This document shows, one piece after another, positions 35,156 through 48,600 of a stretch of 64,000 nt of DNA; position 1 is the stretch's first letter; each line of letters opens with the position of its first letter. The notes under the pieces were generated by a model. It was not told the origin of the DNA. It did not search any database and worked only from the letters and a program-made list of their open reading frames with translations. Origin of the DNA: Poecilobothrus nobilitatus (taxonomy: Eukaryota > Arthropoda > Insecta > Diptera > Dolichopodidae); the NCBI GenBank assembly GCA_947095535.1, contig OX352773.1:261229590-261293589 (forward strand), given 5' to 3'. The position numbers and the translations under genes are program-made.

Positions 35156-36239
35156 ATTTTGTCAGTTTTCGTGTCTAGTGCACTTAGTCGTAGAACGAAT
35201 TTTTTGAAATAAGGATGACTAAAATTACAGATGAGTCATAAGAATGAATTTTATGAAATTTAATAACCAATACAATAATTGTGGAATAATTTAAAATCTT
35301 TAAAGAAACCTTGTGGCTAAACGAAGCATAGATTTAAAAACATTAATTCAAGAAACCGTACTAATTATATAGTCTTACAATTTATATATTTGATTTTTTT
35401 TAAGAAATAAAATTAATATTAAATATATTTAAATGAGAAATAAATATATGCATTCAGAAAGAGAAAACCCTTAATGTTTTGATTCGCATATGCAATTAAT
35501 TGAGTCATAAGCGCTATAAACAATACCGTAAAATCATTTATATTAAGATGACGTAAATATTTTTCAACAATCTGTATATAGTTATGAGTATATATAAGTA
35601 TATAAGATTTTTATATCACGCCATTAAAATTAAATGTTCTTATTACATATTATATTAAAATTGATATGTGTGTTTTATTTTTATATATACTTTCTTAAAT
35701 AATAAAAATTTATAAAATATCGTAAGAGTATAGGTATTAGATTTTTCTCTTAAATTCACAAACACACTTGTATTTAATTTATGTGATAGCATGTGTACTA
35801 ATACATTTGAAATAACTATTTTAATAGTTATTATGTACTTTTAGTATTTAAAATCAATTTTAAAATTATTTATTTTATTTTTCTTTTTACGCTTATAATT
35901 AGTTAGTTATAGTAGGTACATGCGATTATTACAGTTTCATAGATTCTTTGCACATTTATAGTTTTTAAATATTTTAAACTCAAATTTCTTGCTTTAAAAT
36001 TTATTTAATTTTTTTTTTTTTTTAAGAAAATTGAATATTTTATTTCAAATTACTTATTGCACATTTGGTTTTTTAATTAAAAATATTACATGTACATATT
36101 TAATGTAAAATTTTTTAAAGACAATTTCAATAAATAACGGAAAAATTAAATAAAATTTGCCTTTATAAAATAATATTTTGAACCCGGTTAGGTCAAAAAT
36201 AATATATAAAATATAATAAAATAATGTAAACAAAATATT
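35156..36239. other. AT-rich stretch without recognisable features
   Basis: No feature supported. Confidence 0.6.
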
Positions 36240-36362
36240 AAATATAATTATAATTGAATACTTGTACCGAAATGGCCCACATGATAAAAATATTAAATAT
36301 AATTAAAAGGGTCCTAAAAATATCGTAGATATTTATATCTGGAAGATATAATATAAAAAAAA
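36240..36362. repeat. Repeat E copy 1
   Basis: TTATAATTGAATACTTGTAC, then CGAAATGGCCCACATG, AAAAGGGTC and GATATTTATATCTG, recurs at 55848-55955 in the same orientation with few substitutions, except for a replaced segment in the middle. Identity unknown. In both places it lies directly left of a minus-strand family D element. Confidence 0.7.
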
Positions 36363-36379
36363 AGTAATATTTTTCTATT

Positions 36380-36960
36380 TTTAGAACATTTTTAAAAAAA
36401 TTTTAATAAAATTTGATTATTACTTTCACTCTGTGTCTGCCGATCCCATTGTTCAAAGAACTTTTACAACATTTAAGCAATGAAATTTTAACTATGGATA
36501 GGCCTCATTAACTGTTATTATGGAACAATTTTTTTATGTAATCCCAACCGTTAAGGAGCTACATTTATACATATGCGACTTAATATTTTTTCAACCTGAT
36601 CAAAGACACAGTACATAAGTCATCGGTTTCTCCCTATAAAAATATTATATAAGTAAGTAAGTTAATATATATTACATTGTTTCAACTTAAAAACACCAAA
36701 TGACAAGAAATTCGTTAAATTTAAATCAATATAAAAATTATAGAACTTTTTGCAATTTAGTATGCAAGATTTTGGTTCCTCCGTATCTCCTTGAACACTT
36801 TTAATCAGAACTATCAAATTCGTAGGAAGGGGGAAGTTTTTTAAGAATTAGCACAATAACTTCAGAACATGTTTTCTACTTTCACCTGTTTAAGATGAAA
36901 CAATTACACTCAAAAACGGAAAATTCTCCATTTTGAGATATCTGATGTACTTATTGTAAG
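36380..36960 (-). mobile_element. Family D copy D7, decayed
   Basis: The 3' part is recognisable from AACATTTTTAAAAAAATTTT and TTACTTTCACTCTGTGTCTG (the GTCCG tract eroded), then AACTATGGATAGGCCTCATT and GTAATCCCAACCGTTAAGGA. The body fades by 36960, before any 5' end. Confidence 0.65.
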
Positions 36961-38920
36961 TAAGACATAAAAATAATGACAACAATATTATATTCCAATA
37001 TACAGTTATCTTAAAACTGAAAAAAATTTATGATGATGATTTTTTTTTAGTTTTTAGGCTTTAAGTTTTTGGGAGAGATTAATTTTTTAGAGATCTTTAA
37101 CTTTCGGTTCTGTGTTTGATTTGAATTAAAATGGAAAAGCTATTTTCCTTGTGTGATAACAATCTTTTTTAATATTTATAATATCCTTATTATTTAATAT
37201 AATTCCTAATGTACATTTAAAGACTCTAACTAGAACTTATTTTCAATTTCATTATTCTTTAACATTGTTAATTAGATTAGTTATGGCCGGGAAGAATAAA
37301 AACCTTATTAACTTCAAACTATTCTATACTTATTAAATAAGTATATATTTTAATTGTTTACTACATTTTTTTTATTCAATTTTTATAGGAGAAGGATAAA
37401 CATTGAACATAATACTGTCAAGCATTAAATTAGAATAATGTTGAAGATTAAATTAGTCAATTAGTCTAGCATTAAATTAGAAGAGAAAATTAAAGATTAA
37501 ATTGGTCATAAAGAATTATTATTTTACATTGTTTAACTATCATAAACTAATTAAGTTGATTAAAGGGCTTAATTGAAAAAAGGTGAGTTGTCATGACAAA
37601 AATGTGATGAATATAACATTTTGTATAATGTGACTCATAGAAATATTAATCACATCCTTTGAATCTAGTAATATCAAAAATAAGATTCTTCCGTGACATT
37701 TTTTGTTATATTTTTAAAAACTTTTAAACGTTTACAATTCTAATAATTTGACTTTAGTTTTTAGAATTCTAAAGCAGTATTTTTATAAGCGAAGAAAGAC
37801 AGATTTTGTAAAAAAGAGAGAACCATTGCCATAGAGAGAACCATATTATTTGTGTTATGTGTTGACGTGTACTAATTCATAGTGCCCTATATCAGAGTCA
37901 CCAAATCAGGAAATTTTTTTTTTTCAGCTAGATTTTTATTTTTTTTTAATTTAAATCTATAACATTTTTTGATACGATCCATTTATTTGTTTAGACTTCA
38001 ATTTGACACAAAAACTGTCACTTAATCAATATTATTACGTAATATCCGATTAGTTTTAAAGAATTTCAAATGTCAAAATTAAAAATCTGACAAATTAAAT
38101 ATGTTAATTAGATCTTTCAACAAATTTTAATTATTAATTTTAATTTTAACACAATAATTAAAAATCTGAGCTATTAAAAGAAAAAATAAAAATTAAATTG
38201 GAAATAAATGGTTATATTTTAGAAATAAATTTATATTACACCATTTCATTCATTGTCGCATTTTCGTACCAAATTAAACTAAATTAATATTATTATGTAT
38301 ATAAATATTATTTATTTAAATTATTTTTTTTTTTTTTAAATACATTCGCAAATTAACTAATTTTATTACTTTTTGATATTAAATATTTTAAATTAAATCT
38401 TAAAACGTTTCGTCACGTTAATTTTAAAATTGAAAACTCATTACTTATTTTTTTAAATATTTTGCATGCAATAATTTAAATAATTAATAACTATTATTAA
38501 CTAACTGGAATTAACTAACATTATATATGCCAAATTTAATTAGAAAAAAAAAATATGTTTTAAAGTTCATTAATATATAAATTAAAAATTTTTATTAATA
38601 TTGTATTATGTAAGTTTTTAAAATTTAAAAAAAAAAAGTATAAACCTTTTTGTATAGTAGAAAGTCAAAGTTAGTAAACGAAAAAAATTATAAAAAGAAC
38701 AAATGTGATAGATTGGTGTACTTTTGTTTGTTTCGAACAAAAATTAACCGCCATATCACCTGTCTTATTTCAGATCTTCCAACAATCTATACACTGAACT
38801 GGCAAGAACTGATTCAGTACAAGAAAAAATTTCATAATAAATTGTTATATTATAACATAAACTATGAAAAAAGTAAGCTTAGACATTTAGCTAACAATAT
38901 TAAAAAGAGGGAAGAAAAAT
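36961..38920. other. AT-rich stretch; one short two-unit tandem repeat
   Basis: At 37421-37510 two units of about 48 bp share AGCATTAAATTAGAA (37421 and 37468) and AAGATTAAATTRGTCA. The 90-codon open frame at 38650-38922 is Lys/Asn/Tyr-rich, without motif or start context, and I do not call it a gene. Confidence 0.55.
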
Positions 38921-39580
38921 AAACTAGAATGTGAAACCAAATGTTTTTAGAGGCGCGTATTTTTCAGAGGCCATTTTTCATAGGCGCGCATTTCATATTT
39001 TGAACAAACCCCATATAATTAAGAAAGGTTTTAAAACCATGAAAAAAAAAATTTTTGAAATTTTAATATTTAGCGCCTGTAAATTCGTATGCCTAAGTTA
39101 AAAAGTTTCACCCTTTGAACTCTAATTTTTAAGGATCGGAAGATACAAAAAAATAACTTATGTAAATCTTACACCTTAGGACTTATGCTAATTCTGAAAG
39201 ATCTTTTTTCCCTGAAATTTTGAAGGTTCTTTCTAAAAGCCCTTGGAATATATGAAAGAAGTAAAATTTAGCAAATCAACATAACGGTATTTTAAATTTA
39301 TAGATTAAAAAAATATTAAGAGAACCTGAGATATATAGTTTTGTAAATATGACTTTTTCAAAGTTTGAGAACTGCCGTTCCGTATCTAATGTGTGGGAGT
39401 ACGTAACAAATTTATTTTACAACATTAATTGTTTTTAATAGACCCATCCATGATTAAAATTTCAATGTTTTATAATCTTAAACGGTGTATGTAAAAGGTT
39501 TGTAAATAGACGGATGGATGAACAGAGCGAAACTAATAAGCAAATTTTCCATTTGTTTTTTGAAAAATGTGCTAAAACTT
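38921..39580 (+). mobile_element. Family D copy D5, older but with both ends
   Basis: The 5' end AAACTAGAATGTGAAACCAA and GGCGCGTATTTTTC lead into the D body. The 3' end has AGACGGATGGATGAACAGAG, then CGAAACTAATAAGCAAATTT and AAAATGTGCTAAAA, a degraded hairpin (AGCAAATTT against AAATGTGCT). The order matches D1 reversed. The 69-codon open frame at 39514-39723 starts inside it and is incidental. Confidence 0.7.
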
Positions 39581-40967
39581 ATGGTTTTATAAAGAGTAAA
39601 CAATTATTAAAAAAAAAAAATGTTTTCTACAGCAGGACGGGGAATTTTATTAAAAATCAATTAGTTTTATATTTTGTGTTCGATATACGTTCTTGCCTTA
39701 TAACCTCGTTTATTTGTTTTTAAATTGTTAATTAAATTACTACGAGAAGATACTTTTGTACTTTAAAAATACTTAAGTACTTCAACATTCCGAATAACAA
39801 TTTCTCAAGTAAATGTTAAAACCAGAAACAGTTTTAATTGAGTTTACATTAAATCAGTGATTTTAAATCATATTTATAATATTAACTAATGTAAATATAA
39901 ATCAAAATAATATGAAAATTACTTAAAAATGTCTTTATTGATTTAAAAGCTAATTTTATTTAATAAAGTAAAAATCGATAACAGCAACAGAAACAAAAAC
40001 AAAAAACACACAACAAAATTTCTGAATTAATCAAGCAAACAAAATCTTGAATTGAAAAATAAATATTAATAAAGTCATTGCTATGCCAGAAGTTCACTAA
40101 AAATCACATATGTAAATGTACTCATATATACGTACATATCTAAGTACAGCATCACTAAATTTTATTTATTTTTATGTTTATTTACATACACCTCGCGTCA
40201 AGTAAAGACCTGTGTTAAATAAGTAGAATTTTTTTTTTACCTGAATGTCAATGTCAATAATTGTAAAATTTTTACTCAAAATGTCAACGTTTATTTATAG
40301 ATAAACATGTGGTTAGTAGTGACTTATTCAGTTTAATGAAAGGGTTTTGAATTTACATATATTAAATACCTGTTCTGTTACTAAGTATTACAAGTGTTGT
40401 AAATGGAATTTATTTTGTAAAAACTTTTACTGTTATTCAATATGCATAAAAGTAGTAGATATATATTTAATTTATATTTATATGTTCATCAGCATAATCG
40501 TACGTATATGTTGTTTTAATCAGTAAATTGAAAAAAACCGTAAATTTTACGAAAAACTGAAATAAATATTGTTTGATATAAGTACAATAGTCATAATAAA
40601 ACTTTGACTAATTAGTGTACGAAAATTAATTGTACTTTTGAGAACAAAAATTAAATCATAAATCGAAAGACATTATAGAAGAGTAGATCGAGCACGAGTC
40701 CTCTTAAAGTGTAGAACTTTATGGGCACCTGCAGCTTTTCTTATTTCTTTTTGAAGGTTTTACAAAAATACATCAAACTTTTAATCTCGTCAAAACAATG
40801 ATCCGTTCCTCTGAGATAAGTGTTCATTTTAGATGACAGAGGAAAAGTGAAAATAGCTTTGAAATTTATTAGACAAAATACTCTTTTCTACATTTTGTCA
40901 ACAAATTACAATGACGTTTAAACCCTAGTTAAGAACCCGTTATAGGTTATCAGTACTACACAATAAT
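39581..40967. other. AT-rich stretch without recognisable features
   Basis: No feature supported. Confidence 0.6.
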
Positions 40968-41128
40968 GGTGATTGGAAATAATGCCCCAGGCAATAAAGC
41001 CAAACCGGCATTAATGCCTTTGCGATGAGGAAATAAAGCTGAATACGCGAATTTTTAAGATTATCCTTTCCAAATCAGTAATAAGGCCGAATATGGGTTA
41101 ATTGCTTGGCGCATTATTTCTGATCACC
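40968..41128. mobile_element. 161-bp MITE-like element
   Basis: The left end GGTGATTGGAAATAATGCCC, then CAGGCAATAAAGCC, matches the reverse complement of the right end (GGTGATCAGAAATAATGCGC, then CAAGCAATTAACCC): about 34-bp inverted ends with 6 or 7 mismatches. The interior holds a perfect palindrome GGCATTAATGCC near 41007 and four variants of AATAAAGCC (AATAATGCC, AATAAAGCC, AATAAAGCT, AATAAGGCC). It is GC-richer than its flanks. No obvious short target duplication; the flanks share AGTANTACANAATAA a few bases off the ends. No coding capacity; family unknown. Confidence 0.7.
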
Positions 41129-41304
41129 AAATAAGTAATACAAAATAACTAGAAAATAAATACAAGTTCATTAACAAAAAATCAAATTATATCACACAGT
41201 TTTGACTAAGTTAGTTCGAGAAACTTTTTAACCATAACTCACTTCAAACTAATTAATAATAATAATTTTAATGTTCAAAAATTTATAGATAAAAATAATT
41301 ATAA

Positions 41305-41400
41305 TTTCGTGGTTGAGTGCAGCACTTGGCATGTCAAACAAAGAATGCGAAGTCGTATCCTGCACAGATTTTCAGTAGAAAAGCAAATTACTATAAAAAG
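41305..41400 (+). mobile_element. Possible decayed tRNA-like SINE head
   Basis: CGTGGTTGAGTGCAGCAC resembles a pol III A box in its tRNA context, and AAGTCGTATCCTGCACAG, 40 bases on, could be a degraded B box. No sister copy was found in the window and the tail is not defined, so this is tentative. Confidence 0.35.
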
Positions 41401-44400
41401 TTTTTAAAAATTACTATACTAAATAATATAAAGTGAAAATATTATTTAGTTAAATATTTTGTCCAACATATGTATAATCGCCTTCACCCCTAAGTGAGAG
41501 TTTCAGTGCTAATTATGTATTTTTTGTAAAAATTACAGAGATTAAATAAAAATAGGCTTGTCAAATTGTAATATATTATTAATTTATATCAGAACTATAT
41601 ATTTACTTACTTATAATAAATTTATTAACCTTACATAGAAAAATCAATTTGTATTTTAACATTTAAATTTCAATATTATCATTATTGGCGATCTTTTATT
41701 TATTGATTATTTTTTTTTATTTTTATGTGTAGCATAACCATAACTCTCAAAATTCATTGAAAAAAAAAAAGTTATTTTTACAAATACTTATTTAAAATTT
41801 ATTATCTACAAACACATTCACATTATAATTTTTATTATCATGTGGTACTTAGACTCTTTTTAGAAGAGACCTTATTATTAGTTTTATTACATACTTCTCG
41901 TTAAAAAATATCTTGACAAGGTTTCAAGCAGTTATAAATCATTAAAATATATACACGCAATACAGAAAGGCAATTTAGTTAAAGTTTATAAATTGCTATT
42001 TAATAGATTTAAAATGAATATGACTTATTTGCATGAGCTCTAAATAATCAAGGAAAAATATTTTCTTGGATTATAAAATTCCATGCCATAATATCTGGCA
42101 TAACAATAGATATGTAAGTGTTTCTAGTTATAGTTTCAAGTAAATGGACTGTAGATAAAACTGTCACATAAAGTAAACAATATCAAATTCTTGAGATAAA
42201 TCATATAAATAACTATTACTTACCAAGTCTCTTATTCTCTAAATCTGTATTTTTAACATTGCAATTATTAAAATGAATCTAGAATCAAGACATTTCCATA
42301 ATTTTAAACTTAAGATGAACTGGCTGACAAAAGAAATAAGCATATAAAAAAACATTGCAGTACTTATTAGTATTAACATTTTGAGTATTGTCATTAACAA
42401 AAGAACATTGGAGTACTTATTTTGTTTGTTAAAAATATTTAGCTCAACAAATACTCCTATTAAAAACTAATAATTACAAATTAAATTTACTTTAGATTAA
42501 GAGATGGGGAAGCCTAACTCTTAAGCCATTTAAAAATATATTTTACCTAACGATTATTTAAATTTAAATTTCTTCAATACGTATCTATACCTATATCCTA
42601 ATCCTATTTGCTAACATCTTCTTTACTTAAATTTTTTTTTGAGTGAGTTAGTGAGTGAGTGATTTAAAATAGTGAAGACAGATGCTAATCAAATTTTTGA
42701 AACTCTATAATAAAATACAATTTTTTGGTCAAAATTTAGATTATTTGCGAAAAATAAGATTTTAGTGAATAAAATTATTAAAAAAAATTAAGATTCGGTA
42801 CGCTCCCCTTGCATACCATATAAGAAATTCAATTTAAATGTAATTTCATAATTCGAAATCTGTCAATATTGTGAAACAACTTATTTTTTAACTGTCTAAA
42901 TCAAAATAAAATGAATTTCTAAGAAAGTAAATAATTTTAAAGGAACAAATATTAAATACCAATAATTACCCATCTTAGTAAAAACTTTTCAATTTCATTT
43001 TGTATTGAAAACAATAAGGAGCTACTTATGTAATTTTAAAAATCATAAAGACTTTTGAACGAAGCAATAAATTCTATTAATTAAAAAGCGTATTGAATCC
43101 AATCCAATAATTGAAAAGCATATCAATCAAAAAATTAAATTTTAAATTTATATCTATATTTGGAATTTTGGAATATTTTTAAAAACCAATTATTTCTGTC
43201 CCTCTTACAAAAAAGTTTGATATTGTAAAAATTATCCAAACTACTAGTTGGTTCCAGTTCCAGCTGTTGTGTTGTAATTATTTATTCTTAATTATTTAAA
43301 CCTTGTGGCCAAGATTTAATTTAGCTTTTCGTTGGATAGCTTCTGGTTGAAAAATTCTGGTTGAAAATCAAAACTGTCGTTCACAGAAATTTATTGCACT
43401 CTTAAAGAATTTGAACATGTTAATAAAAAATCTTTTTTTTGTTACCATCAATTAGATCAATTTTGGATGTTGAGCATAATTAGAGAGTGAGTTCATTTAG
43501 CAAGACACCTTTCATTGAAAAATTTGAACATTTAAAATGAACATAAATAAATAAAGTCATATAAAGTGCTAAAGATTCAATTAAAATTTTGAAAACATCT
43601 AAAGTGTCAAAGCTTATATTGATTTTAATAACATTTTTAAAAGAATTTTTACATTTATGAATATCTGTACTATAAAACAACTGTTCAACAATTCCCTTAT
43701 ACATAATATATTATTTTTATTTTATTTTTCTTGCATACTTTTTAGATACTATCATAAGTTGGTCTATTTTAATTTCAGTTTTCTTCATTAAAGCATTCAT
43801 CCTAATGAAATGAAAAACTTAATTAAAAAAATAAAATAATAAACAAGAAAAAGAAAAACACAACAAAACAATTCTCTCTCTTAGAAAAAAGAAAAGTATT
43901 TTACTATTACCTAAATAAGCCATTTTCATTTTCATTTTCTTTTGGTTTGGTTTTTTTCTAATTAATGAAATCACATCAACATTTTTGTATTCTTATATAA
44001 TATGTTATTGTTAATGTTAATCGTATTGTACTCGTATGTCCAATGTACCCTTTTATACTTATTAATACGAAAAATTACCAGAAAACCATATTAAGGATCC
44101 TTAAATCTATGTACTTACAATGAAAATAGGTAATTCAATGTTATATTAGAATGCTTTTACGGATTAAGTACTATTTTCATTAAAATTACCTACACTTACA
44201 TAGAACATGCCATATTTTACAAAATACCTATTATATTATTTAACAGTCAGTTCAAGGATTATGTAATTTTTATAAAAGTTTGACTGTATAAAAATTAAAC
44301 TAAAATCTAGGTAGAATTAAATTATAATGACAATTGTCAAACCTCACAAACTTTAACATTTAACTTTTCCCAAAAAGTTTTAGATTTTAAATTTAAGAAA

Positions 44401-45499
44401 TTTCAAAATAAAAAAAAACAACAACAACAAAAATTAATTGAATAATAAATTAGTCAACATAATGAGCCCACGTATGTTATTCTTCACAACTTATACTTGT
44501 TCTCTTTTCAGTAACCATGGGGAAAAATTCATAATTAAAGGATTAATGTATAGCAAGAAAGCATTTGATGGGAACTAATGTCATAAACTAGGGAAACTAA
44601 TTTAAAATTAATATTAATGTCTCTTCAATATCATTGCTTGTTAAAAAAAATTGTGTAACTAAAAATTAAATTGAGTCAACAGGATCATTTTATTCTAACA
44701 ATAATAATATCAAAAAATTTTCGTAGCGAACGCAGTCTTCAATAATTTAGATGTTGAGAATTTAAATTAAAGATTTTTATAAAACATAGTATTGGTGACA
44801 AACATGACATTGATGATGATTTCTGTTTTAATTTTTTGTGCACTTACATCTAAAGATACAGTCTTCGATATAAAATTTTTGATTTCATAATTTATTTGAA
44901 AAATGACTTATGCAAAATATCCGTAGATATACAAAAAGACTTTAATCAAATAAAAACTACATATAATTTGCATAAAACGAAATAAAGTGATCTCTAATAA
45001 ATTGAAAGAAAAGTTAAGGAAACCATAATTATTTAAGAGAAATCAATAATGTGTTAGATAAAAATATTGCAATTATAAATTACTTAAAACACTCTTCAAT
45101 CGATGAAATTAAATCAGGACTTCACTTATCTATATATCGCACAAAACTTTGCATACCTTATCAAATTAATAGGCAATACTTTTAGATATTATTTTCCCCA
45201 ATTTCCTTTGTATTCTAAAAACAAATCATTAGGTACTCGTAACTATTAAAATTTCTTTCAAATGGATAGATACCATTACTCCAATATTTCATATTGCAAA
45301 ATAATGAAAATAATGAAAAATTAACAATAATGAAAATTTTGATTTCATACATAACAAGTGCATCGACCACATTGTAATTTTGACATCGTCAAATTGACTT
45401 TTTCTGATTTATTTAATTTTTAATTTTGCTAACTTAATTCATAATGTACTGAGTTAGGAAAATACAAAATAATTAAAATTATAAAACTAATTTTAAATA
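41401..45499. other. AT-rich stretch without recognisable features
   Basis: Only minor items: a (GAGT)n run near 42640-42660 and a small duplication TTCTGGTTGAAAA near 43340-43365. The 74-codon minus-strand open frame at 43480-43704 is not protein-like. Confidence 0.55.
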
Positions 45500-45680
45500 A
45501 TTTCAGTTTTTCGAAAATTAAAATCGGGAGGAATTTTAGAATTGAATTCAAAATCAGAGTTACACGCCTTTTACAGAAAATACACATGTATATGCGAGAT
45601 TCTCAATTAGGAAGGATTTTAGAGCTGGATTCAAAAAGAGGATATTCCCTTTTTGCAGGTTTTTTTTTTAATTTTCTGTC
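45500..45680. repeat. Two units related to the foldback-like element at 16.5 kb
   Basis: Units begin at 45531 and 45614 (83 bp apart) with GAATTTTAGAATTGAATTCA, then AAATCAGAGTTACACG, and GGATTTTAGAGCTGGATTCA. They match the central 85-bp units at 16504-16735. Only single arm-like monomers (CAGTTTTTCGAAAATTAAAA on the left, GCAGGTTTTTTTTTTAATTT on the right) remain. Confidence 0.65.
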
Positions 45681-48600
45681 GTAGTTTATTGTCAAATTTA
45701 TTCTAACTTAAAACATTGCCTTTTTTTCCTAACTTAATTCAGAGCGCCCAAAATTCAAGATTTTAAAATTCTAGTTTGGAAAATACGAATTGAAAAATTT
45801 TAAATTTTTGTAAATTTTCTGTAATTTTAGAAAAGGTGTGATGTGAAAACGTGCCTTGTCTACCATATTTGGATTCGTTCGTCCATAGAGAACAATACTT
45901 TAAAAAAAGCGGATATAGGTACTTAGTTAAGTATTTGTATTTCATTTTTCCAGAAATTTTAAAAAATACAGAATTTCGGTAACTCAGAATTAAAACAAAA
46001 AAAAAAAAAAAGGAATTGGGAAATACATAATTTTGACATGTTTTCTAAAGTTGCTTCTTCTTGAAATTCTCCATAAGTAAAAAAAAACTTTATTTATTAG
46101 AAAACTAATATTATTTTTGTTTTGAAAAATATTTCAAAGTTTATGCATTAATATTATAACAACTTTTCAAACTGAATTAAATACTTTTTAGTTTATTGCT
46201 AAACATAAATTAAAAGGCTTTTCTTCTAAAGGATTAAAAAAAAAACTAAACTAATATTTTTAAATTTCTCAAAGGAAATTGAGTTCATAATTGTTTCCCT
46301 TATAATTATTCTATTCCTAGAAAACAAAACAAATTAAAAGCTTTATTTGATTTCAAAGGAAAAGTTATCTTTTTAAAAAGAAATTTTTTTTTTTTTTTTT
46401 TGTTATGTTCTGATGTCCTGATTATATTAAAAGTCAATATTTCCTTTTTATATTAAAAAAAAAAAAATTAATATTTGTTTAGAAATTGTATGTTTTTAAG
46501 ATCAAAACCAAACAACTAATTTTTTTTTTTTTATTTTTAAATTGAGCAAATTAAAATGAAGAGTACTTTAAATCATATTTTATTGAAATTCAAATTTTTA
46601 TTTTCTTATTTAAGTACGTAATATGATTTTAAAACTGTTATTGTTACTCTTTTGATTACTTTTACCAAATATGACGGATATTTGCCTATATGGCGTTTTT
46701 TAGAGCTGACATCTAACGGATGAAAAAAGTTGTACAATATGTAATACGATCGAATTGATTGATTACATTTTGTACTTGAAACAATTATTTTTTATTTCTT
46801 GTCACAATCTTTTCAAAAATTTGTTTCGATTTTTGTTAGACAATATTTAAATAGCAATATTTGATAAAAAAAAAAAAAAAAACAGAATGTACCTTATAGA
46901 AGAAACCGCCAGTATTCAAAAATTCTCACTATATTTTGGTATAATAGTGGTTCTGAACCTCAAAATGGTGTTCAAGTATTTAAGTTTTGAATTCAATTGT
47001 TAAAAAATTTTAAACTTTGAAATGAATAAATTATTTTTAGTAAATATGAATAAATATACCTAATAAAATAGGTGAACGATCCTTACAGGTGTTTTTTTAT
47101 TTAGGTTGATTTTACATATTTATTTAAAAAAAAAAAAACCCTTTTAACATAACTTCAGTTATCAAAATATAGTAATGAAATGTAATCAAAAAGGTAAACA
47201 AAAAGGTTATGAAAAATGTTAAGCTTGATTTTGACAAATTTTTTATGAAATATGAAATCAAAATTTTCAAAAAACAAATAGAAAGAAAATTTCTAAGAAA
47301 GGGAAACAAGATTATTATGTCTCCATTTATTTAATAAATAAGTAGGATTACAATTCCAGTTGTTACCTATTAAAAAAAGAAAAAACTATAATGATGTAAA
47401 AGATTGAATGTTTTAAATCAATTTTTATATATAATGTTCTATGTATAAGTTGGGTATTACGTACGTAAAAAAATTTCAGTTTATTTTATTAACTCACAGA
47501 AGATTTCTGTCGATTTTTATTATATATAGAACAAGCCAAAAAATTTCGAAATTTACGAATTGTATATGAAGAGTTTAATTTAGGTGTTACAGAACTCCCA
47601 TATTTACAATGTTAACAGTTAACGAAACAACTCCCATATTTATAATGTTAATTAATATTAAATAATCGTTAAAAGTTACTTAAGATTTCGTAATGCTAAC
47701 AAAAATGTTACATTTTTTTTTTTTTAAATATTAAATATAGTTATACTTTTTTTTTGTATTGAAATTATTTATTTAATATATATATTTATAGTAAAAAATA
47801 TTAAATACCTTATATTTTTTTTTTTTTATTACATAATTATATTAAATTTTATATTTTATTTTTTATAATAAATTAATGTAATGTATTTAGAAAATTTATC
47901 CAATTAATTCTAAACATAATCCAAAATATGTGTTATCCTTTTATAATATATTAAAACTAAATCTTAATAAAACATTTTAGAAATTCAGTTTTTTTTTATT
48001 TTTTATTTTTTGATATTCAAATATTTAATGTTTTATTAAAAAAAAATTTATTAATTTTTTGAATAAAAATTTTTTTGTAATACTTAAACAGGATTTAACC
48101 CTCAATTTTATTTACTTATATTCATTTATAAAAAAAATATAAGTGAAAAAGAATATTTTTGAAATTGAAATTTTTATACTTAATAGATTTTTTTGTTATT
48201 TAAAATATTTATTTTACACTTAATTTTATTTTGTTTTATTTTCATTTAAATCAATCATATTATTATTATTATTGTTATTATTATACGTTTTATTTATTTT
48301 TATTTTATTTATTTTTTTTTATTTATTTATATACTTTTTAGTTTTTTTTTTTTTTTTTATTTTATTTACTTGATAAATTAAAAATAGCCGTACATGAAGG
48401 TAACTTATTATTATTTTATTTATATTTTTAAATATTTTATTGTTCTATATACATATGTATATAATAGAAGTATTTTTGTACATATACATACATATCTTAT
48501 ATTATTTTTTATTAAAAAAATCACATTTAAAACAAACAAAAACAAAATATTTAAATTTTTTTTTTTCTTTTGTTTTACCTTTAACTTTTATTTTATTTAT

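Noticed and set aside
38650..38922. 90-codon Lys/Asn-rich open frame
   Set aside because: Composition is that expected from AT-rich DNA, no motif, and it stops at the start of family D copy D5.
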